This document shows, piece after piece, positions 41,225-51,609 of a stretch of DNA of 64,000 nt (its first letter is position 1; each line of letters starts with the position of its first letter). This stretch comes from Ochotona curzoniae. Lineage: Eukaryota > Chordata > Mammalia > Lagomorpha > Ochotonidae. Location of the stretch: positions 22,766,707-22,830,706 of the forward strand of contig NW_024467121.1 in assembly GCF_017591425.1 (NCBI RefSeq). Reading direction: 5' to 3'. The notes under the pieces are model-generated. The model was not told the DNA's origin and searched no databases. It saw only the letters and a list, made by a program, of their open reading frames with translations. A program made the position numbers and the translations under genes.

Positions 41225-41425
41225 AAAAATAAAATAAAACATTTTTTTCTTTCTTCTTCTTCTTTTTTTTTTTCTGTTGCAAACAGAAAAGTATATTTGT
41301 GAAAGGACCAGGTGAGCAGGGAAGGGAGGGAGGGGGAAGCACCTCCGGAGAGAAAACCGGGAGGTGGGGTGCGTCTCGAAAGAGGAGGGAGAGAGAGAGA
41401 GACACCAAAAAAAAAAAAAAATAAC
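41225..41425 (-). repeat. Unidentified retroposon-like insert
   Basis: Bounded by a T-rich tract on the left (41241-41275) and an A15 run on the right. Read on the minus strand it ends CTTTTCTGTTTGCAACAG before the A-rich tail, as a retroposed 3' end would. The interior (AGCACCTCCGGAGAGAAAAC, GGGTGCGTCTCGAAAGAGGA) has CpGs and is purine-rich. It matches nothing else in the window. AACATTTT / AACACATTTT flank it. Confidence 0.4.
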
Positions 41426-41817
41426 ACATTTTTATAAGTTAGAAAAGAGATCATCTTGGTGCAATAAAAGTTTTGAAATCTATGCATGTAGTTTTTGGTA
41501 ATACAGATTTACCAGGAACTTTCTGAAGTTTGCTCATGGGCATGTTGGATTAGCTCTATCCATTTACTCAGAAACCTGCCTTTGCTGATCCATTCCTCAC
41601 TTGTTCAAGGCCACTGGTATGCTAAGCAACCATGCCCTAGTTTCTCTGGAGACCTTTATATTGACTAAAGAGTTTTCTTTAAATTTTTTGAAAAACTGCT
41701 TTATTCAAGTGTGAGCTACAACCCTGAGAGATCTGCCTATGTTCCTTAGGTATCACAAAGTGTGAGGATATGGACTTACTGTTCCTTCTGCTCCAATGAT
41801 CAATCATTCTTTTAAAA
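41426..41817. other. Unassigned intronic sequence
   Basis: Nothing recognised. Confidence 0.5.
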
Positions 41818-42117
41818 AACATATAATTATTTTTTATTTAGAAGGAAAAGTTTCAGAGAGAGAGAGAGATATCTTCCATCTGCTGGCTTGCTCCCTAATG
41901 ACTGCAATGGTTGGGGCTGTGTCAGGTCAATGCCAGGAAGTTGTCTCACTGGGTGGCCTAGCAGCACAGGGTCCAAGCACTTGAACCATCTTCTATTCTC
42001 TCCCAGAAGGAAGGGAGTTGGACTGGAAGTGGAACAGCCAGGATAGAATCAATGCCTGTATGGGATGCTGGTGTCATAGGGGGTGGATTAACTTGCTACA
42101 TCACAATGCTGGCTCTG
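41818..42117 (-). mobile_element. CSINE, old, reverse
   Basis: ATTATTTTTTATTTAGAAGG reverse tail, TTCCATCTGCTGGCTTGCTC body, and a head ending CATCACAATGCTGGCTCTG. Confidence 0.75.
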
Positions 42118-42527
42118 TCAATTATTCTTAATGTCTTCTAGATGAAATTATTGTCAAGGTCCGTAGCCAACTTAATAGTTGTAATTAAATGAGAATTTCA
42201 GCATTAACTCTCCCTGAGAGCAGTGTTTGTAGCTATTTGCCTTCCCCCTGCCTCCCCGCGCTCAAAGTCATTAATATTCTCATTAGAACCCTGCTTCTTT
42301 TTCGATGTCATCAGAGTGGGAGAATAATTCCAAGCTCACACTTTTCATGTTCAAAATGGGCATGCACAAGTTCTTTCTCTCCTTATTCCAGGATACAGCT
42401 GGTGTTGGGGGTAGGGAAGCTCATCATCTTAGTTCTATCAAAGTTCTGTCCCAAGAATTTGAACTAAAAATGAGGGATGTTACAGTGGGGTAAAGTTTAG
42501 AGATAATCTTAACCTTAGAATTCTTTA
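42118..42527. other. Unassigned intronic sequence
   Basis: Nothing recognised. Confidence 0.5.
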
Positions 42528-42866
42528 GGGCCTGGCATGGTAACCTAGGGGCTAGAGTCCTTGCCTTACACGTGCTGGGATCCCATATGGGCGCCAGTTC
42601 TAAATCCGGTGGTCCCGCTTCCCTTCCAGCTCCCTGCTTGTGGCCTGGGAAAGCAGTCAAGGATGGCCCAAAGCCTTGGGACCCTGCACCCACATGGGAG
42701 ACCCTGAAGAGGCTCTGAGCTTCTGGCTTTGGAGTGGCTCAGCTCTGGCAGTCGCAGTCACTTGGGGAGTGAATCATTGGACAGAAGATCTTCCTCTCTG
42801 TGTCTCCTTCTCTCTGAACATCTGCCTTTCCAATAAAAACAAACAAATCTTAAAAAAAAAAAAAGA
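42528..42866 (+). mobile_element. CSINE, full length, young type
   Basis: GGGCCTGGCATGGTAACCTA head, complete body, AATAAAAACAAACAAATCTT tail. AGAATTCTTTAG before and AGAATAGTTTAG after may be an imperfect target duplication. Confidence 0.88.
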
Positions 42867-42959
42867 ATAGTTTAGAATGGTATCATCCTAGATAGGCTGA
42901 AGGAAAATTATTTGGAATAAAAAAAAGCACAAAGTGTCTTCCAATTCAGAATGCCTTTT

Positions 42960-43261
42960 AAAAAAAGATTTATTTATTGGAAAGTCAGATATACAGAGAG
43001 GAGGAGAGACAGAGAGGAAGATCTTCCGTCCGATGATTCACTCCCCAAGTGAGTGTAACGGCCAGGATCCAGGAACTTCTTCCTGGTATCCCACACGGGT
43101 GCAGGGTCACAAGGCTTTGGGCCATCCTCGGCTGCTTCCCCAGGCCACAAGCAGGGAGCTGGATGGGAAGTGTAGCTGCTGGGATTAGAACCGGCACCCA
43201 TATAGGATCCTGGTGCGTTCAATACGAGGACTTTAGCCACTAGGCCACTGCGCCGGGCCCC
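42960..43261 (-). mobile_element. CSINE, full length, young type, reverse
   Basis: AAAGATTTATTTATTGGAAA reverse tail, body lacking about 25 bp near GGCCAGGATCCAGGAACTTC, and head GGCCACTGCGCCGGGCCCC with the TTCAATACG variant. It faces 42528-42866 as an inverted pair with a 93-bp loop. Confidence 0.9.
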
Positions 43262-43274
43262 ATAATGCATTTTT

Positions 43275-43600
43275 TAAAAAGATTTATTTATTCTTATTGG
43301 AAAGGCAGATTAGATTTATGGGGAGAAAGAGAGTCAGAGAGGAAAGATCTTCCATCCACTGGTTCACTTCCCAAGTGGCTGCAATAGCCAGAGCTGAGCT
43401 AATCTGAAGACTGCAGTCAGAAGCCTCTTCCGGATCTCCCACGTGGATGAAGAGTCCCAAGGCTTTGGATCATCCTTGACTGCTTTCACAGCCATTAAGC
43501 AGATAGCTGAATGGGAAGCAGAATAGCTGGGACATGAACCAGCACTCATATCTGATCCCAGCTCTTGTAAGGTGAGGATTTAGCCCTTGAGTCATTGAGC
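43275..43600 (-). mobile_element. CSINE, full length, older, reverse
   Basis: AAAGATTTATTTATTCTTAT reverse tail, then body and a head ending CCTTGAGTCATTGAGC. It is head to tail with the preceding reverse copy, 13 bp away. Confidence 0.82.
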
Positions 43601-44061
43601 ATTTTAATGTGAAATCATTGAATTCAGAGAGCCATAAGCCATGAAAATGACTACTCCTGTATGTAAACTGAACAAAAAGCAGCCTACATGGACGGGAGGC
43701 CCAGCTGCTCTACTACTGACTTGGCAATGGATCTCCTCCTCATGTTAATGATCCTATTGAGGGGAAGTGCAAATGAAGTCAGTATTAACCAGTGAGGGGG
43801 CACACATCTATCTGTTCAGCTCCACTGTGAGAGAGCTCTGGCAAAAGTGCAAAGGATATCTGTATAACAGGATAAGACTCAAGAAGGACAGAACTGGGTT
43901 GTGCATAAGAAGATTGCATTGAGCAGAAGTGTCTACACATCTTTGGATTAAAAAAAAATAATTTATTATGTATCCTCTGGCTTTTGTTAGACTTGTTGTA
44001 AAGAATCCAACTGTTATATGCACTGCTGTTGTCACACCACTCGGTCTGATGGTCTCGCTTT
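43601..44061. other. Unassigned intronic sequence
   Basis: Nothing recognised. Confidence 0.5.
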
Positions 44062-44148
44062 ATCTGATGGCCATCTCTGTTGTGTTGTAGTGAGTAAAGT
44101 CACCTCCTGCAATACCAGCATCTCATATAGGTACCGGTTTCTGTCCTT
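44062..44148 (+). mobile_element. CSINE head fragment
   Basis: CTGTTGTGTTGTAGTGAGTA, AATACCAGCATCTCATATAG and GTACCGGTTTCTGTCC match the head through the B box. It is then cut by the pyrimidine tract and the reverse SINE. Confidence 0.55.
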
Positions 44149-44152
44149 GTTA

Positions 44153-44199
44153 CTCTTCTTCCCCTTCTTCTTCTTCCTCCTCTTCTTCTTCTTCTTCTT
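44153..44199 (+). repeat. Pyrimidine tract (CTT)n
   Basis: CTTCTTCCCC followed by about 35 bp of CTT/CCT, directly at the tail end of the next reverse SINE. On the minus strand it is (AAG)n, that is, an expanded SINE tail. Confidence 0.85.
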
Positions 44200-44490
44200 A
44201 AGACTTGTTAATTTTTTTATTAGCAAGGTAGAGTTATATATAGAGAAGGATAGAGAGAGCTCTTCCAACCACTGGTTCACTCCTAAAATGGCCATAATGG
44301 CCTGAAGCCAGGAACCAGGAGCTTCCTTCGTGGCTTCCATGTGGATACAGGAACCCAAGAACTTGGGGCAGCCTTTGTTGCTTTTCTAGGCCATAAGCAG
44401 GAACTGGATGGGAGTGGAACAGCTTAGAGTTGAACTAGCACACTTGTGGGATGCCGGTGCCATAGATGCAGATGCCACCACACCAAACCC
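44200..44490 (-). mobile_element. CSINE, old, reverse, inserted into a plus-strand SINE head
   Basis: AAGACTTGTTAATTTTTTTA reverse tail, GGAACCAGGAGCTTCCTTCG body and a GGTGCCATAGATGCAGATGC-type head end. Confidence 0.72.
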
Positions 44491-46744
44491 GGGACCACTT
44501 TAAGAAAGCAGGGCAGCAACTTGCCTGAAGCCTGGGTTGTTGTGAGCTGCTTAGGCTCTGAGAGCACAGTCTGTGCTGGCCTGAGGGCTTCCCCTGAGAC
44601 AGACTGCCCAGTACACACACCAACAGCACAGCCTAATCATCCAGGGAGGAATTTTGAAGGGATACTGCCTACAGGTCAGTATATCCTTGGTTTGTTAAAA
44701 TAACAGCAACAAAAACAGGCTTAGGAGCACCAGCCTAAAAGAGGCACCTCAGAAGATACATATGTATTAGTTATTCCCAGGGGAGGCAGAGAAACTGGAA
44801 AGTAGAGGGAACAGATTAGAATGTGAATCTATAGACTTGCACAGACATAGCTATAATAGCAGATCAGCCCAGGTGCAAACCCTTCCAGCCTTCAGTTTTA
44901 TGGCATGTGACCTGCTGTGTCAAGGCGTGATCCGATCCTGGCCCACTTAGAGTGAGTGTCATCTGTCACTATACACTTGATAAATCTGTGGAGATCTAGA
45001 AGTTTGCACTTCCCTTTTTCCTGGATCACGTTGCTCACCTCCCTGTAACATAGTGTCACGGGAGCTGTGTCCTTTCTGTAGTCTTTGAACCTAGTAATAA
45101 CACTGGATTTACCCGAGTGACATTCAGTTTTTGTCTTTGCCTTTACACTCTCCCTGTATTTTAATGTTTGTCAGTACAATGGTGTTGCAGATAAAGCATT
45201 CTACCTTAAGAATATTGGAGGTAAGCAGGAATACATAATTTAACTATTTTATTTAGCTACGTCATCTTTTAGATATACCTTTTTTCTACAGCTCTCTCGC
45301 TTTGTCTTCATTTATACCAATTTCGGTTAAATAAGGAATTGAAGTATTGCTTGTGAAGGTCTTTTTGTTTCTGAAGATTCATAGTGAAAATATATGTATT
45401 TCTCTTCTTAGCAGGTTTTTTATATGTAGGTGAATCATTTTATAATTATATTTTACCCATAAATGCTGTTCCTGAAACTGTTAATTTTGCCAAACTTAAC
45501 AAAGTGCATTTATGATATTTGGATAAACTATAAAACAGTTGTTTTAATATACATCGTTTACCATTTTTTATCTTTGTCTTCCTACCTGTATAATCTGAAG
45601 CAATACTTACAAAACAACATTTTGGATGTAGAGGAATGAAAACCAAGTAAAAAGCTCATAATCTTTTGATGGATCCTAATTTGGAAATACAATTATCTTA
45701 CATAATTATTATTATGATTATTATTTTTTGGTGGAAGGTTCTACTGAGTTGGCTCTGAACTCAGGAACTTCTTGTTCTACCAATTTAGTTAATACATGGA
45801 ACCAGGAGCTTAAAAGAAAAAAAAATATGTGGCATACACTAACTACGTGCAGGAGCTGGACATCTAGTATCTCAACAAGGTCGTGCCACCAGGACTTACT
45901 CACCTTGTGTCTTTACGCGTATTCACTGTATATGGATGTAAGGGAGTGCTTATGTTGTTTCTGGTTTCCGACTCGGTATTTCTGTCTATTCACCTTTGCT
46001 GCGCTGTTTGTGCCACATCCTCCTATGTCCTTTCATACTATAGGACCACCCCCTGCCCCACAATGATCGTCTTTCGCCCTCTGTGTTTCATTTAGAAGCC
46101 AATTTGATGATGTGATCTAGTTCCTGGGGTGGGGAAGGGAACCCTCTTTTAGCCTCATGAATTTACTTTGTTTCTAGTAAAAGACTTCCCAGGATGGCAT
46201 TTTCAGTCGAGTCCAGACACTCAATTCCATCCTGCACAAGAATTCCACGTCTGTAGCCAGCCATGCCAGGTCCATAATCTTCTGACTGAATCTCCAACTA
46301 GGAAGATCCTGTGAAAATATCACTCTTGCCAATGAGTGCTTCAGTTTTTTGCTCTGAGAACTCAGATCCTGGCACTGCTTTCAGAATCTTTTACAGAAGT
46401 TTCATCCATTTGAGTAGGAATAGGAGGAATGCACAGTGAGTGGAGTGAGCGGTACAGCTCCAGGAACTGGAAGGCTCTGTTTCACTTCATGTTTATGAGT
46501 CAGGAAGAAAGCACCCTGGACTGCTGAGCTGAGTTCATATTCAGCAACATTGCTCAGTAAAAAGAGCAGCTTTATTCACCACGATATAATTTGTCTTTCT
46601 CAGGGACCTGCTTTCCGTAATATTCAGACCCCACAGTGGATTCACTTTTTCAGTGGTGAACTTTGTTGCTCATACAAGTAGAATTGAACTTTTTGATATG
46701 GCTGGACACTTCAAAGTCTTTCTAGATAGTTATCCGCTGTTTTA
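44491..46744. other. Unassigned intronic sequence
   Basis: 2.25 kb with no SINE and no repeat recognised, the longest such stretch in the window. Open frames here reach 112 codons (45728-46066) without family resemblance. No exon with both frame and splice sites was found. Confidence 0.5.
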
Positions 46745-46930
46745 GTGGTTTCCCAGAGGTAGTCTCCAGATTGGCTGTATCAGCATTATCTGGGAACTCG
46801 TTAGAAATGCCCGTGTTGGCACACCCACCCCTGATCTGCTGAATCTGAAACTCTGCAGTGGCATCCAACAATTTAGTTTAACTAGCTCTCCAGGTGATTC
46901 TGATCGATGCTAAAGTCTGCATGCCACCAC
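46745..46930 (+). mobile_element. MER5-type hAT DNA transposon remnant
   Basis: TCAGCATTATCTGGGAACTC, TTAGAAATGC, CTGCTGAATCTGAAACTCTG and CTCTCCAGGTGATTCTGATC follow the order of the MER5 family of non-autonomous hAT-Charlie elements common to placental mammals. Confidence 0.72.
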
Positions 46931-47214
46931 ACTAAGTCATATGGATTGAGGCATGATCCATCCTTTTTAACGATCCAGCGGGCTCACTAACGTGTTGGAG
47001 GCTATGTGGGCAGGATCTTAGAACACCTCACTGCCCTGTCCAAGGGTTATGGGTATAGACTGTGATTTACCGTTTTCTCAAACCCCTTCAACAAAAACTC
47101 AGTAGGGTGAGTTTTGATTTAGCTGTTTCCATCAACACTTTTAATTCATTATGATTTTAAGTGGTCAAATAGTCCACTTTATAATAGATGTATAATCTAT
47201 GATTCATTAATTTG

Positions 47215-47500
47215 TTCTACAAATACATATTGAGCACCAACAGTGGGGTAGACAATGAAGGTATGGCAGTGAACACAACCAGTTAGCTTCCCTCGTGGAG
47301 CTTCATTCCAGCTGGATAGCCGGACAGTAAATAAGCTGAAAACAAATGGATTACCTACTGTGTCAAGCAGTTCCAAGTGTTGATGATATAAAAAAAAACA
47401 GGGAAAGAGGATATGGGCTGTGATGTAGTGATGGTTAAGTCCTTTAACAGGGTGACCAGAGAAGTCTTTCTTGATTGATTTTCAGGTGAGGAAATAAACT
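47215..47500 (+). repeat. Ancient L2-type repeat
   Basis: CTACAAATACATATTGAGCA, GACAATGAAGGTATGGCAGT, GTGGAGCTTCATTCCAGCTG, GGACAGTAAATAAGCTGAAA and GGTGACCAGAGAAGTCTTTC are in the expected order for this old mammalian repeat. Confidence 0.6.
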
Positions 47501-47759
47501 ATAAAAGCTAGACAGTTTTCTAAAAGACACTTCCACAATACTGTTTTTATCAGATACTTAATAATCTGCAAACACCAATTTTCAGCAGTGAAAAATGAAA
47601 GATAACACAGAATCTATTGACGATCAAACAGAAATGAAGCATTTTTTTTTGAAGTGACATACAGGAAAAATAGTACTTAATGTACCAAAACAGATTGAAA
47701 TAAAGTCTGTGTTAATATTGGAATGCCAAGTTCATGATCTGAGACACCAATTTTCTTAC

Positions 47760-47846
47760 CTCAGGACCCCAGGCTTCCTCCAAAGGGAGGTGGTTGTTTA
47801 GAGTGGTCATGGACTTCCAGGTCTGGGCTTCGTTGAGACAGCCACT
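47760..47846 (-). CDS. CATSPERE: CATSPERE internal coding exon
   Basis: An 87-nt exon, exactly 29 codons, phase 0 at both ends. The acceptor is TTTTGACAG and the donor GTAAGA from 47759. It reads SGCLNEAQTWKSMTTLNNHL and then PLEEAWGPE. The Gly-Cys-Leu-x-Glu-Ala-Gln-Thr-Trp motif and the Leu-Glu-Glu-Ala-Trp-Gly-Pro-Glu end are conserved in CatSper epsilon as I know it. Being symmetrical (0-0), this exon could be skipped without a frameshift. Confidence 0.9.
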
Positions 47847-48056
47847 CTGTCAAAAGGTTGCACATATATGGATGTGTCAGTGTTTGTATTCGTTCATTCC
47901 TAAGTGTTTAATACATTTAAATGCCATTGAAGGTTTTACATTTTTTGAAAAATTTAGTATTTCAAGAGTGGAGTATAAATATTTTAAGTTTTTATACCCA
48001 CCTTATTTTCAGAGACCTTTTAAAAACATTTGCTTTGTTTAAAATTTATTTATTTT

Positions 48057-48368
48057 GGGGCCCGGCGCGGTGGTGCAGTGGTTAAGTTCCTCGCCTTGCA
48101 CGCCCGAGATCCCATATGGGTGCCAGTTCTAATCCCAGCAGCTCCCTGCCTGTGGCCTGGGAAAGCAGTCGAGGACAGCCCAAAGCTTTGGGACCCTGCA
48201 CCCCTGTGGGATACCCGGAAGAAGTTCCTGAATCCTGGCTTCGGATCGGCATAGCATCAGCCATTGTGCTTACTTGGGGAGTGAATCATCGGATGGAAGA
48301 TATTCCTCTCTGTCTCTCCTCCTCTCTGTATATCTGACTTTCCAATAAATAAATAAATCTTTAAAAAA
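48057..48368 (+). mobile_element. CSINE, young type, small deletion
   Basis: GGGCCCGGCGCGGTGGTGCA head. About 19 bp of the usual CCCGCTTCCCTTC segment is absent (CCCAGCAGCTCCCTGCC). The tail is AATAAATAAATAAATCTTTA. Confidence 0.88.
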
Positions 48369-48394
48369 ATGTGTATATGAAGAAATCAGTTGAC

Positions 48395-49420
48395 ATATAG
48401 AGGAATGGCAATCAGATTCACAGGAGACCTTTTACAGGAAACTCCACAGGCCAAAAGAGAATGGAGCAACATACTGCAGATTCTAAAAGGAAACCAAACC
48501 AAACCAAACCGTTGGCCCAGAATAACATACTCAGCAAAGCTTTCCGTTGTCTTTGAAAGTGAAATAATAAAGAAAAACTCAAAGAATTTGAGCTTTTGCC
48601 TCTTCCAAAGCTGCGCTACAAATAGTACTTAAAGATGTCCTCTTGACAGAGAAAAGGAATAGCACCTACCAAAATCAAAGGCAAACATGGAGAACATCCC
48701 AGTGAAATGATAGCAAATGACTAAACGAAACCATGAACACCCCATTGCTGAGATGACAGGACTGAATTACCACCTATCCATATTAACCCTGGGTGTGAAT
48801 GGCTTAAACTCATCAGTCATAGATGAGTAGACTATATCAAAGAACAAAATCCATCTGTCTATTGCCTACAGGAGGCACATCTCACCAACAAAGATCAGTG
48901 GAAGCTATATCACATGGATTTTTATGTTTTTGTTTTTATTTTCATTTCTTCAAAACAGTTCTTTTTCTCATATTAAACTCTTCACTGACTCATAGGTCAT
49001 ACAATAGCATCATTTTCTTCAAGAAGGTTCTGATCAGGAGGAGGCTTGTATCCCAACCCTGAAGACTTCTAGGTCCTCACCAAGGACTATCAGTACGAGC
49101 TCCGAGGACTACATCCCAACCGCCAAGGAGACCACGGGGAATTGGAGTGCCTTCGGAGGCCGAGAACTCTGAGGTCACCCACCTCCATTTGGTTCTCCCA
49201 CATGGGATGGAAGAAGCCCATACCCTGCCTTGCAGGATCCAAGGTCATCGGACCGACAACCAGGAGCACTGAGCGGTCTGCAGAAACAGAACAGTAAACT
49301 TCCTTCGGGACTAGAGGGAGGAGCTTTCTCTGGTTCTTGCCTGGTTCCGACTTTGGGTCCCCACCATCTCTCGTAATGACCATCAGGATCGCTCCAGAAC
49401 CCCCCAAAACAAACTAACAA
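48395..49420 (+). mobile_element. L1-derived composite (sense) with the shared junction
   Basis: 48400-48900 resembles the region before and at the start of ORF2 in old mammalian L1s (GGCCAAAAGAGAATGGAGCA, AATAACATACTCAGCAAAGC, CTGTCTATTGCCTACAGGAG). At CACCAACAAAGATCAGTGGA it passes into AT-rich non-coding sequence ending CATACAATAGCATCATTTTC, as in the reverse copy at 19304-20800. The following 49040-49400 (GGACTACATCCCAACCGCCA, CAAGGTCATCGGACCGACAA) is GC-richer, has CpGs, and is not found at the other locus. An (ACAAA)n-like end closes it near 49430. Confidence 0.55.
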
Positions 49421-49652
49421 ATAAACAAACAAAAAATCCCTAGAATAGATAGAGAATAACAAGGAAAGCTTAGAAACAGGAAACGGTCATTGCAGCCATT
49501 TGAGGAATGATCAACATATAGAAATTCAATTATTCTTTCTCTTACTGTTACTCTGATTTTCAATAAATACTACATCTTTAAAAAATAGAAAGACCTGTAT
49601 AAAAAAGGCCTATTTGCATGCTAAATTCTAATTAAATTGCAAGATACCATAC

Positions 49653-49752
49653 CTGCTTCATTGTGTTAGCAAAGCTGTAGTCATCCCTGCCATGTATCTC
49701 CCATATTATGAAATTTACCACAATGTTTTCAATGAAACCATTTTCATTGAAT
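49653..49752 (-). CDS. CATSPERE: CATSPERE internal coding exon
   Basis: A 100-nt exon with acceptor TCTTTCAG and donor GTATGG from 49652. One base completes the codon from the previous exon; it then reads FNENGFIENIVVNFIIWEIH, followed by GRDDYSFANTMKQ, and ends in phase 0. The alternation of hydrophobic strands (VVNFIIWEIHG) fits a beta-rich ectodomain. A young SINE with an intact 15-bp target-site duplication sits only about 100 bp upstream of the acceptor, at 49850-50188. Confidence 0.9.
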
Positions 49753-49849
49753 CTGAAAGACACAGAGAACATAAAAACAGCGATAAATAAAAGGAGTTGA
49801 GCATTCCAGTTTTCAGTTAAAATGGGCTTAAGTTTAAACCCTGTCTTTT

Positions 49850-50188
49850 GGGCCCAGCGCGGTGGCGCAAGTGGTTAAAGGTCCTCGCCTTGCACGCCCG
49901 GGATCCCATATGGGCGCCTGTTCTAATCCCGGCAGCCCCGCTTCCCTTCCAGCTCCCTGCCTGTGGCCTGGGAAAGCAGTCGAGGACGGCCCAAAGCCTT
50001 GGGAACCTGCACCCACGTGGGAGACCCGGAAGAGGCTCCTGGCTTCGGATCGGCATAGTATCGGCCTGTTGCGCTCACTTGGGGAGTGAATCATCGGACG
50101 GAAGATCTTCCTCTCTGTCTCTCCTCTCTGTATATCCGCCTTTCCAATGAAAAAATAATAAAAATAAATCTTAAAAAAAATAAATAAA
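49850..50188 (+). mobile_element. CSINE, young, with 15-bp target duplication
   Basis: GGGCCCAGCGCGGTGGCGCA head, full body with GGCATAGTATCGGCCTGTTG, AATAATAAAAATAAATCTTA tail. TAAACCCTGTCTTTT flanks it exactly at 49835-49849 and 50189-50203. Confidence 0.95.
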
Positions 50189-50248
50189 TAAACCCTGTCT
50201 TTTTCACTTTAGTAGCCTTATGACCCTGGAGAAGTTACTCAAAGCTTT

Positions 50249-50581
50249 TTTTTTTTTTAAAGATTTATTTATTTTTATTACAAAGTCAGATATACAGAGA
50301 GGAGGAGAGACAGAGAGGAAGATCTTCCATCCAATGACTCACTCCCCAAGTGACCACAACGGCCAGTGCTGCGCCATGTGAAGCCAGTAGCCAGGCACCT
50401 TCTCTAGGTCTCCCACGTGGGTGAAGGGTACCAAGGCTTTGGGCCGTCCTCGACTGCTTTCCCATGCCACACACAGGGAGCTGGATGGGAAGCAGGGCTG
50501 CTGGGATTAGAACCAGCGTCCATATGGGATCCCAGTGTGTGCAAGGTGAGGACTTTAGCTACTAGGCCACTATGCCAGGCC
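50249..50581 (-). mobile_element. CSINE, full length, reverse
   Basis: T12 then AAAGATTTATTTATTTTTAT, full body, and a head ending GGCCACTATGCCAGGCCC. It forms an inverted pair with 49850-50188, 60 bp apart. Confidence 0.9.
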
Positions 50582-51309
50582 CTACTTAAAACTCTTAAAA
50601 CCTTAATTTTCTTATCTGTAAAATAATGTACCTACTATGTACCTTTTATTTTGACTGATTATTTCATTCAGCTGTCAAATTTTTTTTAAAAAGCCTTAAA
50701 TATTAATGAAGTAGAAGATTTTCAGTTTTTTTTTTTTTTGACAGTTGGAACCCCGAGTTCTTTTCACTTTGACAGGGATCATGTATTGTTAAGGTGACGG
50801 TAGCTGAGCCTGGGCTGTCATGGGGTAGCAGGGAAAAAGATAAAGGGTATGATGCAGGACGGAAGAGTAAAGGATCTCCTGGCATCATTTCATCAACAGG
50901 TATCATGGTTTGCCTCTTATGCAACAGGGAGTGAAACTACAGAATTCCTGTGAAGTAAACTGGTGCAGCTCATGTCCCAGGAGAAACCAACTGGAAGGTA
51001 CGCCTGGCCTCAAGGGATCCACAGTGTGGGTCAGAGCTGGGGTGGGGCTGGGAAGCAGCTGTTGTCAGGGGCCACCAGTGTGGACAGGAAAACCTACCTC
51101 CATGTTGGAACTGGATGCAGAAGCCTCATTGAGGGGACTCATTGAGTTTGAGATGTAGCACTTCTTATTGTTTTTGTCCTACTGTGGCATGAAAATAAGA
51201 GCCCGAGACCAACACTAAAATTCCGTTGGTCAAGTCACACTTTCGCATACTACAATTTATGGTTATATAAATGGTCACTATCTTCCTTCTCCATTATTTT
51301 TGCTCATTT
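50582..51309. other. Unassigned intronic sequence
   Basis: Nothing recognised. Confidence 0.5.
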
Positions 51310-51609
51310 AAAAAAATACATTTTTCTTTGCAAGGCAGACTTACAGAGAAGGAAAGACAGAGAGATAAACATCTTCCATCTGCTAGCTCACTCTCCAATG
51401 GCACCATGGCCAGAGCTGAGCTGATCCAAAGCCAGGAGCTTCTTCTCAGGTCTCCCATCTGGGTCTAAAGGCTCTGGGCTGCCCTCTACTGCTTTCCTAG
51501 GCCATTAGCTGGATGGGCAGTGGCGCAAGTGGGACACAAACTGGAATCTATATGGGATGCTGGAACTAGAAGGTGGAGGACTAGTCCATTGAGTCACCAC
51601 ATTGACCCC
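51310..51609 (-). mobile_element. CSINE, reverse, diverged
   Basis: ATACATTTTTCTTTGCAAGG reverse tail, body, and a head ending TCACCACATTGACCCC. Confidence 0.78.

Noticed and set aside
49850..50188. tRNA-like sequence with A and B boxes, considered as a tRNA gene.
   Set aside because: It is the head of a SINE: no complete cloverleaf, B box GGTTCTAATCC altered, followed by a 270-bp body and A-rich tail, and repeated dozens of times.
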